A stretch of 64,000 nucleotides of DNA from Phosphoribacter sp037045055 (GCA_037045055.1 JBAOHJ010000003.1:124001-188000); one strand, 5' to 3'. Positions 34,373-43,140 are shown, numbered from the stretch's first letter. Notes: generated by a model not told the origin, from the sequence alone. Numbers and translations are program-made.

Positions 34373-35173
34373 TCAGAGCCGCGCCAGCCAGGGGTGCGCG
34401 CGGTCGACGGCCAGGACCAGCAGCCGCAGGCGTTCCACGGCGCGCTCGGAGAGCATCGGCAGGGCGATCTGCAGGTCCGTGTCGTCCTGCCCGCGCAGCA
34501 GCCGGGCCTTGAATCCCAGGACGACCTCGGGGTTGAGCACGCGGATGCCGTCCTCGCGCACCCAGGTCACCGAGGTCAGCGGGGCGTGGAAGTCGGGGTA
34601 GAAGTCCAGCCGCATCGCCCGCTCGTCACCCGGGCTGGCGTAGAGGTCGGCCGCCCAGGGGGCCTGGGCGTGCTCGCGCAGCCACACCTGCGTCGACTGG
34701 TCGTGCAGGTCCGGGTACTCCGGGGTCACCGGGCGCAGGGTGCCCGCGCCGGCGGACCAGAGGTGGTAACGCTGCCCCACGTGCTCGCGCAGTGAGGTCA
34801 CGTCGGCGGCGAAGAAGGCGACGTCGAGGTCGCGATGCGGTCGGGACACCCCGGTGAACGCCTCCAGGGCGCGTCCGCCGCACAACCACCAGGGTCCGTC
34901 CCAACCGGCCAACAGGGACGCCAACTCGGCGAACGACAGCGGCGCCCAGGCGCCGTAGAGCCGGTGCTTGGCGGCCGCGGCCAGATCGGCTCGTCGGAAC
35001 CACGTGTCCGGTTGACGCGACCGCGGCACGTCCGCCGCGGGCTCGGTCTGCAGGTCGCTGGACCAGGCCTCGTCGGGCCAGGCGCCCGCGGGCCAGCGTC
35101 GCGCCACCGGGCCGCCACGGCGTTGCGGAGCCGGCGGCCCGGTCGGCCACGGCCGGGGCGACGTCGACGTCAT
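34373..35173 (-). CDS. nucleotidyltransferase, aminoglycoside-resistance-like
   Basis: 266 residues. The nucleotidyltransferase core is WWLCGGRALEAF near residue 93 followed by HRDLDVAFF near 110, the GG...DxD pattern of the polymerase-beta fold. The family is close to aminoglycoside adenylyltransferase-like proteins. The first 55 residues are Pro/Arg-rich. Its ATG overlaps the stop of the P-loop kinase gene by ATGA, so the two are made together. The substrate could be a drug, tRNA or protein. Confidence 0.75.
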   Translation of the reverse strand: MTSTSPRPWPTGPPAPQRRGGPVARRWPAGAWPDEAWSSDLQTEPAADVPRSRQPDTWFRRADLAAAAKHRLYGAWAPLSFAELASLLAGWDGPWWLCGGRALEAFTGVSRPHRDLDVAFFAADVTSLREHVGQRYHLWSAGAGTLRPVTPEYPDLHDQSTQVWLREHAQAPWAADLYASPGDERAMRLDFYPDFHAPLTSVTWVREDGIRVLNPEVVLGFKARLLRGQDDTDLQIALPMLSERAVERLRLLVLAVDRAHPWLARL

Positions 35174-35733
35174 GTGCACAGCGTGCCACGGCATCGGGTC
35201 TGCCCGGGTGCGGATGCCGCCACGTCGCTGCGCTCCCCGGGGTCGTCGTACTCCCCGGGGTCGTCGTAGCTGCCGCGCTCGACCTCGTCGGCTCCCTCGA
35301 AGAAGGGCAGGTAGCTGCTCAGGTGCTCGCGGGTGAGGGGGACGGCGGCCGGCTCCGCCCGGGCCGTGCGGCCGGTGACCCGCTCGACCAGGACGTCGAA
35401 GGGCTCGGCACACACGTGCAGCTCGACCCCGACACCGTGGGACCGGCACCACTGGCGCTTCTCGTCCCGTTCGGCCCTCGACCAGAACCCGTAGTCGAGC
35501 ACCACCGTGACCCCGGCCTGTGCGAGCACCTGCCCCAGCCCCCAGAGCCGTTCCTCCAACACCGCGCGCGCGGCCTCGTCGAACGGGTCCAGCCCCAGCT
35601 GTGCCAGCCACTCGTCCGGGGTGAAGCGCACGGCGGCGCGCTGGGCCGCGAGCCGGCGGGCCAGGGTGGTCTTGCCGCTGCCGGGCAGGCCGCACATGAG
35701 CAGGACCCGCCCGGCACCGGACGGCATACTCAC
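35170..35733 (-). CDS. P-loop kinase-like ATPase
   Basis: 187 residues. Walker A is GLPGSGKTTLARRLA near residue 15. FTPDEWL and LDYGFWSRAERD resemble zeta-toxin-like and chloramphenicol-phosphotransferase-like small-molecule kinases. The GTG 35733 start overlaps the hflX stop by GTGA; ATG 35727 is an alternative. The C-terminus holds YDDPGE twice, from an exact 18-bp tandem duplication. It is coupled to the nucleotidyltransferase gene that follows. Confidence 0.78.
   Translation of the reverse strand: MSMPSGAGRVLLMCGLPGSGKTTLARRLAAQRAAVRFTPDEWLAQLGLDPFDEAARAVLEERLWGLGQVLAQAGVTVVLDYGFWSRAERDEKRQWCRSHGVGVELHVCAEPFDVLVERVTGRTARAEPAAVPLTREHLSSYLPFFEGADEVERGSYDDPGEYDDPGERSDVAASAPGQTRCRGTLCT
35233..35268. 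repeat. exact 18-bp tandem duplication
   Basis: CTCCCCGGGGTCGTCGTA occurs twice in a row (35233-35250 and 35251-35268) inside the kinase gene and adds six residues in frame. A perfect copy suggests a recent slip. Confidence 0.9.
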
Positions 35734-35746
35734 CGCCGGTATGCCG
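35722..35746. repeat. 8-bp inverted pair of the dispersed motif at the hflX/kinase junction
   Basis: CGGCATAC (35722-35729) and GTATGCCG (35739-35746) can form a hairpin with a nine-base loop. The loop and arms contain the hflX stop and the kinase start codon, so the hairpin could affect coupled translation. Confidence 0.7.
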
Positions 35747-37175
35747 CGAGGTCGCCGAGCGTGTGCTCGTGCACCGTGGCCCGCACCCGGCTGCCGTCCG
35801 CGGTGTGCTCGATGCCGTGCACCTCGCCCTGGTCGTGCAGGCGGCTGAGCAGGTCGCCGCGGTCGTAGGGCAGGAGCACCTCGACCTCGACCGTCGGCTT
35901 GGGCAGCAGCGCAGCGATGCGTTCGCGCAGTTGGACCATCCCGTCACCGGTGCGGGCGGACACCGCGACCGACCGTCGATGGGTCCGGGCCAGCCGGTCG
36001 AGCGTCTCGGGTGCGGCGACGTCGCTCTTGTTCACCACGACGAGCTCGGTGAGCTGGTCGCCGCCGACGTCGGCCAGCACCTCGCGCACCGCCCGGATCT
36101 GGCTCTCCGGGTCGGGGTGGGCCCCGTCGACGACGTGCAGGAGAAGGTCGGCGTCGGCGACCTCCTCCAGGGTGGACCGGAACGCCTCGACGAGCTGGTG
36201 GGGCAGCGAGCGCACGAACCCCACGGTGTCCACGAGGGTGTAGTCCTGCCCGTCGGGGGCCTGCGCCCGGCGGACCGTCGGGTCGAGGGTGGCGAACAGC
36301 TGGTTGTCCACCAGCACGCCGGCGCCGGTGAGCCGGTTGAGCAGGGAGGACTTGCCGGCGTTGGTGTATCCGACGATGGCGACGCTGGGCACGTGGTGGG
36401 CCCGGCGGGAGGCTCGCTTGGTGTCGCGGCCGGTCTTCATCCCGGCGATGTCGCGTCTGAGCCTGGCGATCCGGGTGTTGATGCGCCGGCGGTCCAGCTC
36501 GATCTTGGTCTCGCCGGGCCCGCGCGAGCCGATGCCCTCGCCGCCGGCGACCCGGCCACCGGCCTGGCGCGACATCGACTCGCCCCACCCGCGCAGTCGG
36601 GGCAGTAGGTACTGCAGCTGCGCCAGCTCCACCTGCGCCTTGCCCTCGCGGCTCTTGGCGTGCTGGGCGAAGATGTCCAGGATCAGGGCGGTGCGGTCGA
36701 TGACCTTGACCTTGACCAGGTCCTCCAGCGCGCGGCGCTGACCCGGGGTGAGCTCGCCGTCGCAGATCACCGTGTCGGCCTGCTCGGCCTCGACGATGCC
36801 TCGCAGCTCGTGCGCCTTGCCTCGGCCGAGGTAGGTCCCCGCGTCGGGACGCCGGCGACGCTGCAGCACCCCGTCGAGGACCGTGGAGCCCGCGGTCTGC
36901 GCGAGAGCGGCCAGCTCGCGCAAGGAGTTCTCGGCGTCGTCGACACCACCCTCGGTCCACACCCCCGCCAGCACGACCCGCTCCAGGCGCAGCTGCCGAT
37001 ACTCGACCTCGGTGACGTCGGCCAGCTCGGTGGACAGGCCGGCAACCCGGCGCAGCGCGGCTCGCTCCGCACGCTCCAGCTGGTCGCCGTCGGCGAGGCC
37101 ACCGGGCGGCGGTGGCCAGTCCTCGGCGGACAGGGCTGCGGCACGGTCGGAGAGCAGGTCGGGACGTCGGGTCAT
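35730..37175 (-). CDS. hflX: GTPase HflX
   Basis: Ribosome-splitting GTPase of 481 residues, active in heat stress and in resistance to ribosome-targeting drugs in several bacteria. The N-terminal HflX domain has TYLGRGKAHEL near 120. The Arg/Gly region GESMSRQAGGRVAGGEGIG leads to G1 GYTNAGKSS near 271 and DTVGFVRSLPHQLVEAF. GAGGGG lies two bases before the ATG. It heads an operon with the kinase and nucleotidyltransferase genes, each overlapping the next by four bases. Confidence 0.95.
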   Translation of the reverse strand: MTRRPDLLSDRAAALSAEDWPPPPGGLADGDQLERAERAALRRVAGLSTELADVTEVEYRQLRLERVVLAGVWTEGGVDDAENSLRELAALAQTAGSTVLDGVLQRRRRPDAGTYLGRGKAHELRGIVEAEQADTVICDGELTPGQRRALEDLVKVKVIDRTALILDIFAQHAKSREGKAQVELAQLQYLLPRLRGWGESMSRQAGGRVAGGEGIGSRGPGETKIELDRRRINTRIARLRRDIAGMKTGRDTKRASRRAHHVPSVAIVGYTNAGKSSLLNRLTGAGVLVDNQLFATLDPTVRRAQAPDGQDYTLVDTVGFVRSLPHQLVEAFRSTLEEVADADLLLHVVDGAHPDPESQIRAVREVLADVGGDQLTELVVVNKSDVAAPETLDRLARTHRRSVAVSARTGDGMVQLRERIAALLPKPTVEVEVLLPYDRGDLLSRLHDQGEVHGIEHTADGSRVRATVHEHTLGDLAAYRR

Positions 37176-37435
37176 GGCCCCTCCAGCCTCGCACGCCGTC
37201 CCGGCCCAGGCCCACCCAATAAGCCGGCCGGGCGGTCCCGGGCCAGCGCATCCCTAGGTCAACGACCCGCCCCGGAGCGCGTCCGCGGCCTTGCCCACCG
37301 CGAGCCTGGTGGCCCCGTCGATGTCCCCGGGGCGCTCGGGCCTGGGGCGGTCGGGCTCGCCGGAGCAGGGCCGGGGGTGGGCGCTGCGGTCGGGTCCGGG
37401 CCTGGCGGCGCAGGGCACCGGGGTGGGACCGGCGG

Positions 37436-37441
37436 TAGCCT
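37436..37441 (+). promoter_or_regulatory. -10 box of leaderless RsmC-like gene
   Basis: TAGCCT lies seven bases before GTG 37449 in the 273-base divergent gap from hflX. The rest of that gap (37176-37430) shows no feature I can support. Confidence 0.5.
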
Positions 37442-37448
37442 GACCGCC

Positions 37449-38054
37449 GTGCCCGAGGCCGACCACTACTTCTCCCCGGTGCCCTCGGGTCCGACCCGGC
37501 GTCGCACGTTACGCGTCGACCTGGCCGGTCGGTCCGTGACCGTGCAGACCGCCGGCGGCGTCTTCTCGTCCGAGCGGCTCGACCCCGGCACGGCGGCGCT
37601 GCTGCGCCAGACGCCGGATCCTCCCCGCGAGGGGGCCCTGCTCGACCTGGGCTGCGGCTGGGGGCCGGTGGCCCTCTCGCTCGCCCTGCGCTCCCCCGAC
37701 GCGGACGTCTACGCGGTCGACGTCAACGAGCGGGCTCTGGCGTTGCTGCGCGAGAACGCCGCCTCCCTTGGGCTGCACCGCATCCACGGCGTGACCCCCG
37801 ACGCGGTGCCGGCTCGGCTGCGATTCGCGGCGATCTGGTCAAACCCGCCGATCCGCATCGGCAAGGCCCGGTTGCACGAGCTGCTGCGCAGCTGGCTGCC
37901 CCGGCTGGCGCCGGACGGCACGGCATACCTCGTCGTGGCCAAGGACCTCGGCGCCGACTCGCTGGCCCGCTGGCTCACCGCCGACCTGGGCATGCCGTGT
38001 CGGCGTCTGGCGACCACGAAGGGCTACCGCGTGCTGGCCGTCCACCACGGGTGA
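37449..38054 (+). CDS. RsmC/RlmG-like class I methyltransferase
   Basis: 201 residues. SAM motif I LLDLGCGWGPVAL lies near residue 64. The N6/N2 base-methylation motif NPPIRIGK near 133 is that of rRNA guanine-N2 methyltransferases (MTS family). It lacks the N-terminal half of full-length RsmC, as is normal in actinomycetes. Its 3' end overlaps the convergent dapF by 31 bases. Confidence 0.88.
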   Translation: MPEADHYFSPVPSGPTRRRTLRVDLAGRSVTVQTAGGVFSSERLDPGTAALLRQTPDPPREGALLDLGCGWGPVALSLALRSPDADVYAVDVNERALALLRENAASLGLHRIHGVTPDAVPARLRFAAIWSNPPIRIGKARLHELLRSWLPRLAPDGTAYLVVAKDLGADSLARWLTADLGMPCRRLATTKGYRVLAVHHG

Positions 38055-38929
38055 TCGCCGTCGCGGAGCGTGCCGTCGGCGACGAGCACCGCAGGGCCGG
38101 CCAGCACGGCACGCTCCCCCGGGCCGACCAGCGCCCGTAACCGGCCGCCCGGCACGCGCACCTCCCACTGCCCAGGGCCCGGCGGGTGGCCGGCCCGCCA
38201 GTGCACCGCCACCGCCGCAGCCACGGCGCCCGTGCCACACGAGCGGGTCTCCCCGACCCCGCGCTCGTGCACCCGCATGGCCAGCCGGCCCGGGCCGAGC
38301 TCTCGGACCAGCTCGACGTTGACGCCGCCCTCGATCGTCGGGGTCACCTGTGGCGCCCGGGAGAGGTCCAGGTCGGCCAGCTCGACGGTGGGCGGGAGCA
38401 CGACGACGACGTGCGGGTTGCCCACCTCGACCCGTAGCCCGGGCAGGTCCGCACCGTCCAGCCGCACCACCGCGGTGCCGTCCCGGCCGTCGGGCCCCCG
38501 CTCGCCCGGCACGCGCCACGGACCGAGCTCGACGGCATACCCGCCGTCCGAGGTGGGGTGCACGACCTTGACGCCGGCCCGGGTGGCGATGGCGAAGTCC
38601 CCCTCGGGGGCGACCAAACCCTCGCGCACGAGGTATGCCGCGAAGACCCGGGTGCCGTTGCCGCACATCTGCGCGGCCGAGCCGTCGGCGTTGCGGTAGT
38701 CCATGAACCACCGCGCCTGGTCGGCCTGGGCGCGCACCTGCGGCTCGTCCGCGCGTGCGGTGGGCACGACGCGGATCACCCCGTCGGCGCCGATGCCGGC
38801 CCGACGGTCGGCCAGCCGGCGGACCCGCTCGGGCGTGAGGTCGAGGGCGCCGTGCGGGTCGGGCACGAGCACGAAGTCGTTCTCCGTGCCGTGCCCCTTG
38901 GTGAAGGGCAGTCCGCGCACGTCAGCCAT
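38024..38929 (-). CDS. dapF: diaminopimelate epimerase
   Basis: Converts LL- to meso-diaminopimelate for lysine and peptidoglycan, 301 residues. The two catalytic cysteines lie in QMCGNGTRVFA near 95 and RSCGTGAVAAA near 229. The start ADVRGLPFTKGHGTENDFVLV is typical, given here as FTKGHGTENDF. It overlaps the miaA stop by eight bases. The order miaB-(def)-miaA-dapF-hflX is the actinobacterial one. Confidence 0.96.
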   Translation of the reverse strand: MADVRGLPFTKGHGTENDFVLVPDPHGALDLTPERVRRLADRRAGIGADGVIRVVPTARADEPQVRAQADQARWFMDYRNADGSAAQMCGNGTRVFAAYLVREGLVAPEGDFAIATRAGVKVVHPTSDGGYAVELGPWRVPGERGPDGRDGTAVVRLDGADLPGLRVEVGNPHVVVVLPPTVELADLDLSRAPQVTPTIEGGVNVELVRELGPGRLAMRVHERGVGETRSCGTGAVAAAVAVHWRAGHPPGPGQWEVRVPGGRLRALVGPGERAVLAGPAVLVADGTLRDGDHPWWTASTR

Positions 38930-39839
38930 TGTCCCCGACCAGGCGCAGGGCCCGGTCGAGCAGGTCCGGGGCGTCCGCGGGCAGCCAGTGGATGCGCGGG
39001 TCGGCCCGGAACCAGGAGCGCTGGCGGCGGGCCACCTTGCGGGTCGCCGCCGCCGTCGCCTCCTGCGCCTGCGCGGCGGTGAGTCGACCGGCCAGCTCCT
39101 CGAGCGCTTGGGCGTAGCCGAGCGCGGTGCGCGCGGTGCGCCCGGCGCGCAGACCCCGGGTCCCCAATGCGGCCACCTCGTCGAGCAGTCCGTCGGCCCA
39201 CATCCGGGCCACCCGGGCCTCGATCCGTTCGTCCAGTCGGCCGACGTCGAGGTCGAGCCCGATCGTCACCGTGGCGGCGTGGTACTGCCGGGCCGGCAGC
39301 GTCGCGGCATACCGGCGCCCGGTCAGCTCGAGGACCTCCAGGGCCCGCACGACCCGCCGGCCGTTGCGGGGGTCGATGGCGGCGGCGGCGGGCGGGTCCA
39401 GCGCCGCGAGCCGGGCGTGCATCGCCGGCGCGCCGTGGTGGCCGAGGTCGGTCTCCAGGCGCCGCCGGGTGGCCGGGTCGGTCGGGGGGATGTCCAGCCG
39501 GTCCAGCGCGGCGCGCACGTACAGGCCAGACCCGCCGGCCAGCACGCCCGTGCGTCCGCGCGCGGCGATGGCTGTCAGGTCCGTCCGCGCGTGCCGCTGG
39601 TAGGCCGCGACGCTGGCGGCCGCGGTCACGTCGAGGACGTCGAGCTGGTGATGGGGTATGCCGCCGCGCTCGGTGAGCGTCGGCTTGGCCGTGCCGATGT
39701 CCATGCCCCGGTAGAGGGCCATGGCGTCGGCGTTGACGACCTCGCCGTCGAGCCGTCGGGCCAAGGCCACGGCGAGCCTGGACTTGCCCGTGGCCGTGGG
39801 GCCGACGACGGCGACGACGGGTGGGTGCGCCCGGGTCAC
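38922..39839 (-). CDS. miaA: tRNA dimethylallyltransferase MiaA
   Basis: Adds a dimethylallyl group to N6 of A37 in tRNAs reading UNN codons, 305 residues. The P-loop GPTATGKSRLAVALA lies at residues 13-27. NADAMALYRGMDIGTAKP and AGGSGLYVRAALDRL are family signatures. GTG 39839 overlaps the def stop by GTGA; upstream sequence in the same frame belongs to the overlapping def gene and is not part of this protein. MiaB, encoded three genes away, completes the modification. Confidence 0.95.
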   Translation of the reverse strand: MTRAHPPVVAVVGPTATGKSRLAVALARRLDGEVVNADAMALYRGMDIGTAKPTLTERGGIPHHQLDVLDVTAAASVAAYQRHARTDLTAIAARGRTGVLAGGSGLYVRAALDRLDIPPTDPATRRRLETDLGHHGAPAMHARLAALDPPAAAAIDPRNGRRVVRALEVLELTGRRYAATLPARQYHAATVTIGLDLDVGRLDERIEARVARMWADGLLDEVAALGTRGLRAGRTARTALGYAQALEELAGRLTAAQAQEATAAATRKVARRQRSWFRADPRIHWLPADAPDLLDRALRLVGDNG

Positions 39840-40453
39840 CAGGCCTGCTGGGCGACCGGCCCCGCGGGGTCGCCGTCGAGGTCGTCGTGACCGAAGGGGT
39901 CGGGGTCGACGCCCGGCAGCCACGAGTGACCGGCCGCGCCCCACCCCTGTGCCTTGGCGGCCCGGCGGGCCTTCTTGGCGTACTTCGGGACGAGCCGGTC
40001 GACGTAGAGCTTGCCGTTGAGGTGGTCCGTCTCGTGCTGCATGCACCGGGCGAACCAGCCGGTGGCCGTGAACGACAGCGGTGCGCCGGTGAGGTCCTGG
40101 CCGTGGACCGTCGCCCGGTCGGCGCGTCGGAGCGGGTAGTGGGCCCCGGGCACGGACAGGCATCCCTCGCTGTCCTCGTCGTCGGGCGGCTCCTCGGGGA
40201 TCCGGCTGCACGCGAGCATGGGGTTGACGACCACCCCGCGGGCCGGGACCCCGTCGCGGTTGGCCATGGCGTAGACGAACACCCGCGACGACACGCCGAT
40301 CTGGGGCGCGGCCAGACCCACGCCGCGGGCGGCGTCCATCGTCTCGTACATGTCCTCGACGAGCGCGGCCAACTGCCCGTCGAAGCGGTCCACGTGCGCA
40401 GCGACCTGGTGCAGCACGGGCTCGCCCCAGATGAGGACGGGTCGCACGGTCAT
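39836..40453 (-). CDS. def: peptide deformylase
   Basis: Metalloenzyme that removes formyl from nascent N-termini, 205 residues. The three motifs are intact: GVGLAAPQIG near 44, EGCLSVPG near 95 and QHETDHLNG near 138, giving Cys and two His metal ligands. The C-terminal 40 residues (basic, then acidic) are an extension. It sits between miaB (five bases upstream) and miaA (GTGA overlap), which is not its usual place. Confidence 0.95.
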   Translation of the reverse strand: MTVRPVLIWGEPVLHQVAAHVDRFDGQLAALVEDMYETMDAARGVGLAAPQIGVSSRVFVYAMANRDGVPARGVVVNPMLACSRIPEEPPDDEDSEGCLSVPGAHYPLRRADRATVHGQDLTGAPLSFTATGWFARCMQHETDHLNGKLYVDRLVPKYAKKARRAAKAQGWGAAGHSWLPGVDPDPFGHDDLDGDPAGPVAQQAW

Positions 40454-40457
40454 GGGC

Positions 40458-41987
40458 TCAGTCAAGCACGCCCGGTGGGGCCGGGCTCGTCCTCGGGCCG
40501 ATCGAGGGCAGGCCCAGCGCGACGGCGGGTCTGCCGGCGCCGGCACCCGGGCCCTGGCGCGACAGCGCGGCCCAGGCGTCGCCGCCCCGGGTGCGCTGCA
40601 CGGCATACCGCCCCTGGGCGGCCGAGTCCGCGACGAGGTGGTGCGGTGCGCCGTAGGTGACCGCCACGGTGACGAGGTCACCGGGGCGGGGCAGGTCGGC
40701 CTCTGCAGTGCCCTCGGGGACGGCGAAGTGCACCAGGCGGTTGTCCCGGGCGCGGCCGGACCACCGGCGGGTCTGAGCGTCCTTGCGGCCCTCGGCCGGC
40801 GCGACGAGCACCTGCACCTCGCGCCCCTCCAGGGCCCGGTTGCCCCGCCAGGACAGCTCGTCCTGCAACGCGACCAGCCGGTCGAAGCGCTCCTGGACGA
40901 TCGCCTTGGGGACCTGGTCGGGCATGGTCGCCGCGGGCGTGCCGGGGCGCGGGGAGTACTGGAAGGTGAAGGCGGAGGCGAACCGGGCGGCGCGGACCAC
41001 CTCGAGGGTGCGCTCGAAGTCCGCGTCGGTCTCGCCGGGGAAGCCCACGATGACGTCGGTGGTGATCGCCGCATCCGGGATGCCGGCGCGCACCTGGTCG
41101 AGGATGCGCAGGAACCGCTCGGCCCGGTAGGACCGGCGCATCCGGCGCAGCACGTCGTCCGATCCCGACTGCAGCGGCATGTGCAGGCTCGGCATCACCG
41201 CGGGCGTGTCGGCCATGGCCTGCACCACGTCCTCGGTGAAGGACGCGGGATGCGGGCTGGTGAAGCGCACCCGCTCCAGACCCGGGACCGCGCCGGTCGC
41301 TCGCAGCAGGGCCGCGAAGGCCGTGCGCTCGCCGAGGTCGACGCCGTAGGTGTTGACGTTCTGCCCGAGCAGGGTCACCTCGACCACGCCGTCGGCGACC
41401 AGGGCTCGGACCTCGGCGAGGATGTCGCCGGGGCGGCGGTCCTGCTCCTTGCCGCGCAGGCTCGGGACGATGCAGAAGGTGCAGGTGTTGTTGCAGCCCA
41501 CCGAGATCGAGACCCACGCGGCATACGCGCTGTCCCGGCGGGTGGGCAGGGTCGAGGGGAAGGTGGCCAGGCTCTCGAGGATCTCCACCTCGGCGCGGCG
41601 GTTGTGCCGGGCCCGGTCGAGCAGCGCGGGCAGCGCGCCGAGGTTGTGGGTGCCGAAGACGACGTCGACCCAGGGCGCCCGGCGCACGATGTCGGCGCGG
41701 TCGTGCTGGGCCAGGCAGCCCCCGACGGCGATCTGCAGGTCGGGGTTGGCCAGCTTGGCCGGGCGCAGCTGCCCGAGGTTGCCGTAGAGCTTGTTGCTGG
41801 CGTTCTCGCGGACCGCGCAGGTGTTGAAGACGACGAGGTCGGCCGTGGCCGGTCGGTCCGGCTCCGGGATGGTCGTCAGGTCGACGTACCCGGCGGTCTC
41901 GAGCAACCCGGCGAGGCGCTCGGAGTCGTGGACGTTCATCTGGCACCCGTGGGTGCGCACGTCGTAGGTCTTCGGTGCGATGCTCAT
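40458..41987 (-). CDS. miaB: tRNA-2-methylthio-N6-dimethylallyladenosine synthase MiaB
   Basis: Radical SAM methylthiotransferase, 509 residues. The N-terminal UPF0004 domain has THGCQMNVHDSERLAG and two further Cys (FNTCAVRENA, VGGCLAQHD). The radical SAM cluster is CNNTCTFC near 160. A TRAM domain lies near 380-450. TACCCT ten bases before the ATG may be its promoter. Beyond it the conserved order is broken: recX lies 5 kb away past an accessory island. Confidence 0.96.
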   Translation of the reverse strand: MSIAPKTYDVRTHGCQMNVHDSERLAGLLETAGYVDLTTIPEPDRPATADLVVFNTCAVRENASNKLYGNLGQLRPAKLANPDLQIAVGGCLAQHDRADIVRRAPWVDVVFGTHNLGALPALLDRARHNRRAEVEILESLATFPSTLPTRRDSAYAAWVSISVGCNNTCTFCIVPSLRGKEQDRRPGDILAEVRALVADGVVEVTLLGQNVNTYGVDLGERTAFAALLRATGAVPGLERVRFTSPHPASFTEDVVQAMADTPAVMPSLHMPLQSGSDDVLRRMRRSYRAERFLRILDQVRAGIPDAAITTDVIVGFPGETDADFERTLEVVRAARFASAFTFQYSPRPGTPAATMPDQVPKAIVQERFDRLVALQDELSWRGNRALEGREVQVLVAPAEGRKDAQTRRWSGRARDNRLVHFAVPEGTAEADLPRPGDLVTVAVTYGAPHHLVADSAAQGRYAVQRTRGGDAWAALSRQGPGAGAGRPAVALGLPSIGPRTSPAPPGVLD

Positions 41988-42164
41988 GGCACCGACCAGG
42001 GTAAGCGCACCGCAGGGGTATGCCGCCCGCCCGCTCGGCCGCCACGGGGCCTTGGTCCGGGTGACCTGCCGAGCCCGCGGATCCGCAGTGGCCAGGCCGT
42101 CGTCTCGCGCCGGCGTGGGGCACCCCCGCTTGACGTGTGCCTGGTGCTCGTACCGCCGAGAGGG

Positions 42165-42683
42165 TCACCAGCCGAGCACAACCGGCGTGCCGGGGATGTC
42201 GCCGGCGATCAGCGCCGCAAGCGGGGTGGCGAGGTCGCGCGGTGAGAAGAGGTCGGTTCCGTCGTACTCGGCGATGTCTCGGTGCCGCCACCATCGCATC
42301 GCGGTGACGTGTTCGGCGGCGAGGTCCTGCTCGGACAGCGCGCCGCGGGGATCGAAGCGTTGGGTGACGACGAGGAAGTAGTCGTTGACCAGCCCGTCGT
42401 AGCCGTCCGCGAGGCCGGGTGCGATGACTTCCTGGTGCCAGACGTGTGGTGGGTCCGCCTCGATGACAAGACCGGTCTCCTCGTGCAGTTCCCGGCGCAA
42501 CGCCGCGTGCGGCAGCTCACCAGGCTCGATGCCGCCGCCGGGGGCCGCCCACACCACCGTTGCGCCCGTCGGCACAGCCGGATGCGGGAAACCGAAGCGG
42601 CACAGCAGGACATGGTCGCCGTCGGCCAAGATGACCGCCCGGACAGCGCGTCTGAGCCTCGCCGGCCCGGGTGTCCCGTCCAT
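42165..42683 (-). CDS. Nudix hydrolase
   Basis: 172 residues. The Nudix box GGGIEPGELPHAALRRELHEETGL, shown here as GGGIEPGE and RRELHEETGL, lies near 52-74 with all catalytic Glu present. The start RRAVRAVILADGDHVLL is typical for pyrophosphohydrolases of NDP-linked substrates. It is the first gene of the accessory region between miaB and recX and has no obvious partner. Confidence 0.88.
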   Translation of the reverse strand: MDGTPGPARLRRAVRAVILADGDHVLLCRFGFPHPAVPTGATVVWAAPGGGIEPGELPHAALRRELHEETGLVIEADPPHVWHQEVIAPGLADGYDGLVNDYFLVVTQRFDPRGALSEQDLAAEHVTAMRWWRHRDIAEYDGTDLFSPRDLATPLAALIAGDIPGTPVVLGW

Positions 42684-42855
42684 GAGCAGAGGATCACGGC
42701 CTCAGCGACCGGCGCGCAAGCCGGTCACGCCTTGGCCTCTGGGCGCACCGCGCCCTCACGGTCGAGGCCCTACCGGCTGGCCGTATGCCGCACTGCGAGC
42801 CCGCTGGGGCAGCGACGACGTCGACGCGCGCCAGAGACGGACCTAGCGTGTGGGG

Positions 42856-43140
42856 ATGATGTTCAGCCGAGACCTTCGCGAGCGGGTTGCCGACGGCGAG
42901 ATCACCGTGTCAGTCAGGCTCTGGAGCAGGCCGCAGGTCAAGGTCGGTGGGCGCTACCAGACCGCTGGCGTGGTCATCGAGATCGACTCCATCGAGATGC
43001 TGCCCTTCTCGGCCGTGACCGACGACGACGTTGCGGCGTCGGGCGAGGCCGACCGGGAGGCTCTGCGGGACCGGGCAGCCCACGCCGGGCCGATCGGCGA
43101 AGACACCCTCATCCACCGGGTCGAGTTCCACGTCGTGTAG
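42856..43140 (+). CDS. ASCH domain protein
   Basis: 94 residues. MMFSRDLRERVADGEITVSVRLW followed by VKVGGRYQTAGVVIEIDSIEML fits the compact ASCH/PUA-like fold, given here in pieces. Such proteins bind RNA or modified nucleosides; some are RNases. ATG 42856 follows TAGCGT (42844-42849) by six bases, which fixes the start over the in-frame GTG at 42850. Confidence 0.7.
   Translation: MMFSRDLRERVADGEITVSVRLWSRPQVKVGGRYQTAGVVIEIDSIEMLPFSAVTDDDVAASGEADREALRDRAAHAGPIGEDTLIHRVEFHVV

Noticed and set aside
34373..35733. Nucleotidyltransferase and kinase pair as an MNT/HEPN toxin-antitoxin module
   Set aside because: There is no HEPN-type R-x4-6-H protein, and the P-loop partner is of a different class.
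37254..37466. A 70-codon minus-strand frame upstream of hflX
   Set aside because: The end GATRLAVGKAADALRGG looks protein-like, but the first half is Pro/Arg-rich, it overlaps the leaderless start of the RsmC-like gene, and no start signal is present. It is left as possible but unsupported.
42850..42855. GTG 42850 as start of the ASCH gene
   Set aside because: The -10 box TAGCGT ends at 42849, so the transcript would begin at or after the ATG at 42856.
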